The notes under the pieces were generated by a model that saw nothing but the letters and a program-made list of their open reading frames with translations, did no database searches and was not told the DNA's origin. Position numbers and translations under genes: made by a program. A stretch of DNA of 64,000 bases, taken from the NCBI GenBank assembly GCA_964036295.1, contig OZ038473.1, positions 255,501-319,500 on the forward strand. The letters are read 5' to 3'. This document shows positions 59,850 to 64,000 of the stretch, piece after piece. This DNA comes from Plumapathes pennacea (taxonomy: Eukaryota > Cnidaria > Anthozoa > Antipatharia > Myriopathidae). Positions within the stretch are counted from its first letter, which is position 1. Each line of letters begins with the position of its first letter.

Positions 59850-62354
59850 ATGGAAAGTCATTTTCATACTTTTGACTCTATCCCTGCGACATCAAGCCTG
59901 CAAGAAGATGCCTTTTCGTCCAGGCAGACTTTTCCACGCCTGCTTTCCAGTTCAAGCGGACCAAGTTTGTTGCCACTGTCATCACGTCCAATTTTGCGAG
60001 ACCCAAGGTAAAAAAAAATGACCTCGTTTTATTTCGTTGTCATACCTGGTTATGTTTCTTACAGTCCGATTGAAAAGTGGTTGTGATTTTTCAGCGGATT
60101 CTTTTTCATTACAATTTTGTGGTACAATTTTTTTAGCACACCGACAAGAAATGAAAAAAAAAATTATTGACAAATTTTACCTGAGAAGAAAGGAGTAGAG
60201 GTTATTTTCGTTTTCAGAGCCTTCACAAACAGCCCTTTAACTCTGTCATTAGCACTGGGAGAGAGAAAGAGAGAAAAAAAAACAGTAAATTGTGGTAATT
60301 GTAATTCTACTCTTGTACATATTCAAGCATCAGCTTTAGAAGCAAGTTACATCACTCTATCACATAAATACTGACTATTCTGTAAATGAACGTTGCTTTT
60401 AAATGCGTACTGTGATTTCGTCTCGTATCTGAGCTTTTTGCTGGCTGGGCCTTTTCAGCTCTGGTTTTATCGTTTTTGATTCTTCATGTTGTAATGAGAT
60501 AGAGAAGCACAATATTGAGTTGCGATCAATCTTAAATGCTGGGTGGAAAAATTGTCATTCCGAAAAATCGGTATTCTTTTACAGCTCCGCAACTATTTTG
60601 CATAACAATGTGAACAGTGGATTGCATTTAAATTCGCGTTTAACTCCAACTGAAGGGGTAATCACAACTACATCAAACAATCTCTACTGTGAATTTACCA
60701 ATTATGATACTTTTTTTTAACTTCCAACTACAATACCTAAAAAGACCTGTATATTTGAATGTTTTCTCCCAACCTTGTTCCCGGGTTGTGTTTTCCCCTT
60801 TGTTATTTCCCTTTTATACACCGACAAAACGCTATTGGATGTTTCTCGCACAATGCTTGTGTGTGCTGTTTTTTGCCGCTTTTCTTGTGCGTTTGGACAC
60901 AACAAGCGGGATAAAAAAACAATACCCCTGCTCTTGCTTATGTTTTGTCAGTATTTGTTGTCTTTATTACTGTTTTTTATCATCCCCTTTCAAAAATTAG
61001 GCGACCTTATTATCGTGAAATTCGACCTTTCCTCTTCCTCTAACTTCCGACGAAATCGGTTGGAGTTCATCTGTACGGACAAAATTTTATGATGCTAACT
61101 GCCCTGAGTTGTATAAAATTTTGAAAATTTTGATCAAGTTGATTAAGTGGTCACACGCGCTAGAAGGGCACTTAACTTTGCTTAGCCTTTCAATAGTTTG
61201 TTGCCTAGCATGTCTTGCTTGTACTTGAGGCAAGATGTGCATTCGCGCGTTATAAGCTTGCGCTGGTTTTGAAAGACAAGGTCTAGTAGTTACAATACGA
61301 AGTCAATGTACTTTGTTTTACCATTAGCCGATCAGATGAATCATCCTTGGCGTGGTTCAATGCGGCAGGAATACTCTTGTCCTTAAAACATGCAGCGATT
61401 GAACGAAGCTCCAGATTGGAGGCCTACCACGAGAAAATGAGCTTCCACGACGCTCAAATAAGTCAACCGCTATGCGCCCCTGAGATGAGCAGTTACCAAG
61501 CTGGAAATCCGGTGGCACATAACGTGGCTGACATGCGGCTGACGCTGCGAGGACACCCAGATGAATGGGGCGGAGATCCAGTGAGAGACGGAGGGCAGAC
61601 AAACAGAAATGATAATCGCTGTCACGTGTGCTTTAAAGTGTATGCGCGTCCCTCTACATTGCGCACACACATGCGCACTCACAGAGGCGAAAAACCATAC
61701 AAGTGTCAGATTTGTTTCAAGTCGTTTTCCCAGGATGCCAATCTGACAGCTCATTTGCGTATCCACTCCGGGGAAAAGCCCTTCAAGTGCCAAGTTTGTG
61801 AGCGCAGGTATGTAACTTTAAGGGGCGGAATTTGAATGGTTTTTGTATTACCAGCATGCCTTGCAATGCAGGCGTTCCCGTTTGTTTCAGATACATTTTT
61901 CGGAAGTGGAATGGGGCGGGGCAAAAGCGCCACTTTTCTCCTCCCATCCCCTCCGCCTGTAGCAGCTTTTGCCTCGCCCCAGTCACCCCTCTCTTATTCT
62001 TGGTCAAGTAAATGTGAGTTTGATTTATACCCGTCGCGTGAATAACATGATTTACAGTTGTGAAAAAAAGCTGTAAATAAAGCCGAAAGGAAAAAAATCT
62101 TTAAAGTCATGAATTTATTCTTTCTTTCTAGGTTTGCCCAGTCCTCCTCGGTCACTACTCACATGCGCACTCATACTGGCGAGCGGCCTTACATGTGCAG
62201 AGTGTGCTCGCGCGCATTTGCTGACAGCTCGACGCTGACCAAGCACATGCGGACCCACACGGGTGAAAAGCCGTATCAGTGTAAGACTTGCCATATGAGG
62301 TTTTCCCAGTCGGGAAACCTGAACCGTCACATGCGAGTCCATTCAACAAACTAG
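59850..62354 (+). CDS. Glass-like C2H2 zinc finger transcription factor, 3 exons
   Basis: Exons 59850-60007, 61328-61807 and 62132-62354 (all phase 2 joints) give 286 aa. Five tandem C2H2 fingers fill about residues 151-286, to within three residues of the C-terminus. Their signature is that of insect Glass: [63 protein letters not shown] and [15 protein letters not shown], with TGEKPY-type linkers. Glass drives photoreceptor differentiation in Drosophila; cnidarians have Glass-related genes whose roles are less clear. The N-terminal 150 residues are Ser/Pro-rich and low in recognisable motifs. The protein is much shorter than Drosophila Glass (about 600 aa), because the long N-terminal region is missing. 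An intron splits finger 3 just before its helix region (after CERR). The start is the first ATG of the Ser-rich exon. Confidence 0.9.
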
Positions 62355-63717
62355 AGGCAAGAATTTAGCAGTTGAGACTTTGCTTGACTGGTGATTATCA
62401 CACACTTAATATAATATTGTACTTCGAAGTCGTATGATGCTCCAAATTGTAAGTTGTGAGGCTTTATTGAGAACATCTGTGTTTCGTATCATTTAAGTCT
62501 TGGGTGCATTCATTTGGGATCATTCCGCTAGTATACTTAATCCGGAATAGGAATAACAGAGTACCAGTTCTCAAAACAACAAACTTTGCGCTATCATGAA
62601 AACAGAATTAGATGATGTGACGAAATACGGCAAAAAATACTAAAAGAACGCGATTACCGGCTATTCTGTCCATTCCGAAAAATAAAAATAAAACGTTATT
62701 CCGTTTATTCCGTGCATTCTACTATCGGGAGCAGAACGGATGGAATACTATTATTTACTATTTACGACTGTCATTAATTGATGTACTTGTTTATATTTTA
62801 TTCTTTATAATCTTGGAGTGTTAAACCTTTCACTCCCAAGTTCAAAATACATATTCTCCCAACCTTTTAAGATGGAAATGTATAAGTGATGTAGTGAGAA
62901 TTGATAGTTTAATCAGCTGTCATTTGAGCAAGGTATCAAAAGCCAAGTTCTCCTTACTATATGATATATTTCTGGTGAGAAACTGAAGAAGAAAATCGAC
63001 GTTGATCACTCGGGAGTGAAAGGGTTAAAAAAGATCGTCATCAACTGCTGAGCATACCTGTCTTAACAATGAATAAACCGTACTTGAATGACATACTTTG
63101 GTTTAACGATGAGCCAATGCTATGAAATGTAGCTGCATATCACACTAGAGAGAGTCTTGAAGAAACGAACTCGACTCCGAAACCAAGGCCGTAGGCGAAA
63201 TTAGATTTCAAGCTATCATGACTAAAGTTCTAATGTCAGCAGTGTTCTAATGTGCGCTCCCCCCCCCCCCCCCCCATTAAGTGGCTGCGCGAAAACGGTG
63301 TTCAAGCAACGAAGTTGATTGTGTGTGGTTTCTTTGGCAGAAAAGGCAAAAAAATCAACAAAAAGAAGCACACATTGCCTGTCCACATTTATTTAGTTGA
63401 CGCTTGTACAAATTCTTTCGGCTTGAGTACTCAGTAAGATCCTCACTCCTCCTCATAGACTGTGGAAATAAAGTTGACCCTTGGATTCAGTGCATGTCAT
63501 GAAACTATGAAGCACCTGTACCCCTTTTATGTGGAAGTTCCTCCCCCGGGATCTAGTTTGTGTTATAATTGTATTCGATGTGGTTGAACAGCTACTGAGA
63601 CAAGCTAAACCATTACTTTCCTAATAGATTCGGAAAACGTCATCACAGGTAAAATAGATTCATCCTTATCGTTGCAATTACGCATGCAGTGGGGCTATAT
63701 ATTATTTCAAATCTTAC
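62355..63717. other. 3' flank of the Glass-like gene; repeats, no gene seen
   Basis: It contains a palindromic repeat at about 62510-62760 (with an AATAAA at 62681-62686 that could serve the Glass-like gene), a good copy of the ~190-bp MITE-like family at 62823-63028, and a poly-C run near 63259-63275. A possible 21-bp plus-strand mini-exon at 63628-63648, bounded by AG and GT, has no partner and is not called. Confidence 0.5.
62823..63028. repeat. best full-length copy of the ~190-bp MITE-like family
   Basis: It has both ends: AACCTTTCACTCCCAAG at the left and GGGAGTGAAAGGGTTAA at the right, inverted to each other, with the family core between (TTTAATCAGCTGTCATTTGA, GGTGAGAAACTGAAG). This copy shows that the family is a terminal-inverted-repeat MITE. 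Confidence 0.8.
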
Positions 63718-64000
63718 CGTAAGGCATGAAATGTTCGTTAAGTGGCGCCTCCTGTGTCTCTTCTGCTTCTCTTGATTCATGTCGTTCTTCTTTAGGGTTG
63801 TCTTCTTCTTCTCTTGATTCATGTTGCGCTTCTTCACGGTTCTCTTCTGCTTCTCTTGATTCATGTTGCATTTCTTTAGGGTTCTCTTCTGCTTCTCGTA
63901 ATTCACGTTGCAGTTCTGCGAGTTCTTGTTTATAACAACGACCCTCTGCGACATTTCCACTGATGATGAAAGCACCAAGAAGGAACACCAGGAGGCACAG
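63718..64000 (-). CDS. partial gene: secreted acidic tandem-repeat protein, one exon
   Basis: Minus-strand exon that runs off the window end and stops at a consensus donor (GTAAGA) at 63717. The visible start is a hydrophobic LCLLVFLLGAFIISG, the core of a signal peptide; a Met lies at 63988, but the true start may be outside. After GRCYKQELAELQRELREAEE come four head-to-tail copies of a 14-residue acidic unit (ESREAEENPKEMQH and variants), matching a 42-bp DNA repeat, then APLNEHFMPYG. One Cys is seen. I do not recognise the family. Possibilities are a secreted propeptide-type precursor or a coiled, highly charged secreted protein. Confidence 0.6.

Noticed and set aside
1..64000. CRISPR arrays, operons, ribosome binding sites, bacterial insertion sequences
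   Set aside because: Intron-bearing genes and metazoan families show that this is eukaryotic nuclear DNA. The ISXO2-like fragment is best read as a eukaryotic Merlin-type remnant, not bacterial contamination.
1..64000. tRNA, rRNA, snRNA or hammerhead ribozyme genes
   Set aside because: I looked for T-loop (GTTCGANTC) and hammerhead (CTGATGAG/CGAAAC) signatures by eye and found no convincing paired set; a tRNAscan-SE or Infernal run would be decisive.

Overview
The window is metazoan nuclear DNA, most likely from a cnidarian and probably a stony coral. It is AT-rich, its genes are split by GT-AG introns, and it carries many short inverted-repeat (MITE-like) elements and trinucleotide microsatellites. 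The species cannot be fixed from the sequence alone. I rebuilt six gene models by joining exons at GT-AG sites with matching phase; a seventh is only partly inside the window. Five of the six close as complete reading frames.

Layout: (1) 0.28-12.51 kb, + strand: an 18-exon ZNFX1-like antiviral RNA helicase (2,070 aa). One symmetric exon adds a laminin-G/concanavalin-like domain inside the helicase core. (2) 14.0-26.2 kb: a transposon nest with no host gene. It holds an 8-kb inverted repeat around a dead ISXO2/Merlin-type transposase fragment, then a 3.6-kb element with ~590-bp terminal inverted repeats flanked by TTAA. (3) 27.0-31.3 kb, + strand: adducin-like gene A (575 aa), whose start region is tandemly duplicated. 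(4) 31.8-37.0 kb, - strand: an unrecognised 171-aa protein gene with a second, duplicated first exon at 38.7 kb. (5) 39-43.8 kb: repeats, including a dense GAAATTTC array. (6) 43.8-47.75 kb, + strand: an IFI44/IFI44L-like GTPase, 5' end unresolved. (7) 50.0-54.56 kb, + strand: adducin-like gene B (523 aa), a paralogue of A with the same intron positions. (8) 54.87-58.10 kb, - strand: a secreted C16orf89 (UPF0764) homologue (378 aa), convergent with adducin B. (9) 59.85-62.35 kb, + strand: a Glass-type five-zinc-finger transcription factor (286 aa). (10) 63.7-64.0 kb, - strand: one exon of a secreted, acidic, tandem-repeat protein that runs off the window.

Functionally, ZNFX1 and IFI44 are interferon-linked antiviral families in vertebrates, so two innate-immunity candidates lie about 35 kb apart, but nothing in the sequence shows that they work together. 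The adducin pair is a local duplication of membrane-skeleton genes. The Glass and C16orf89 homologues look like independent neighbours.
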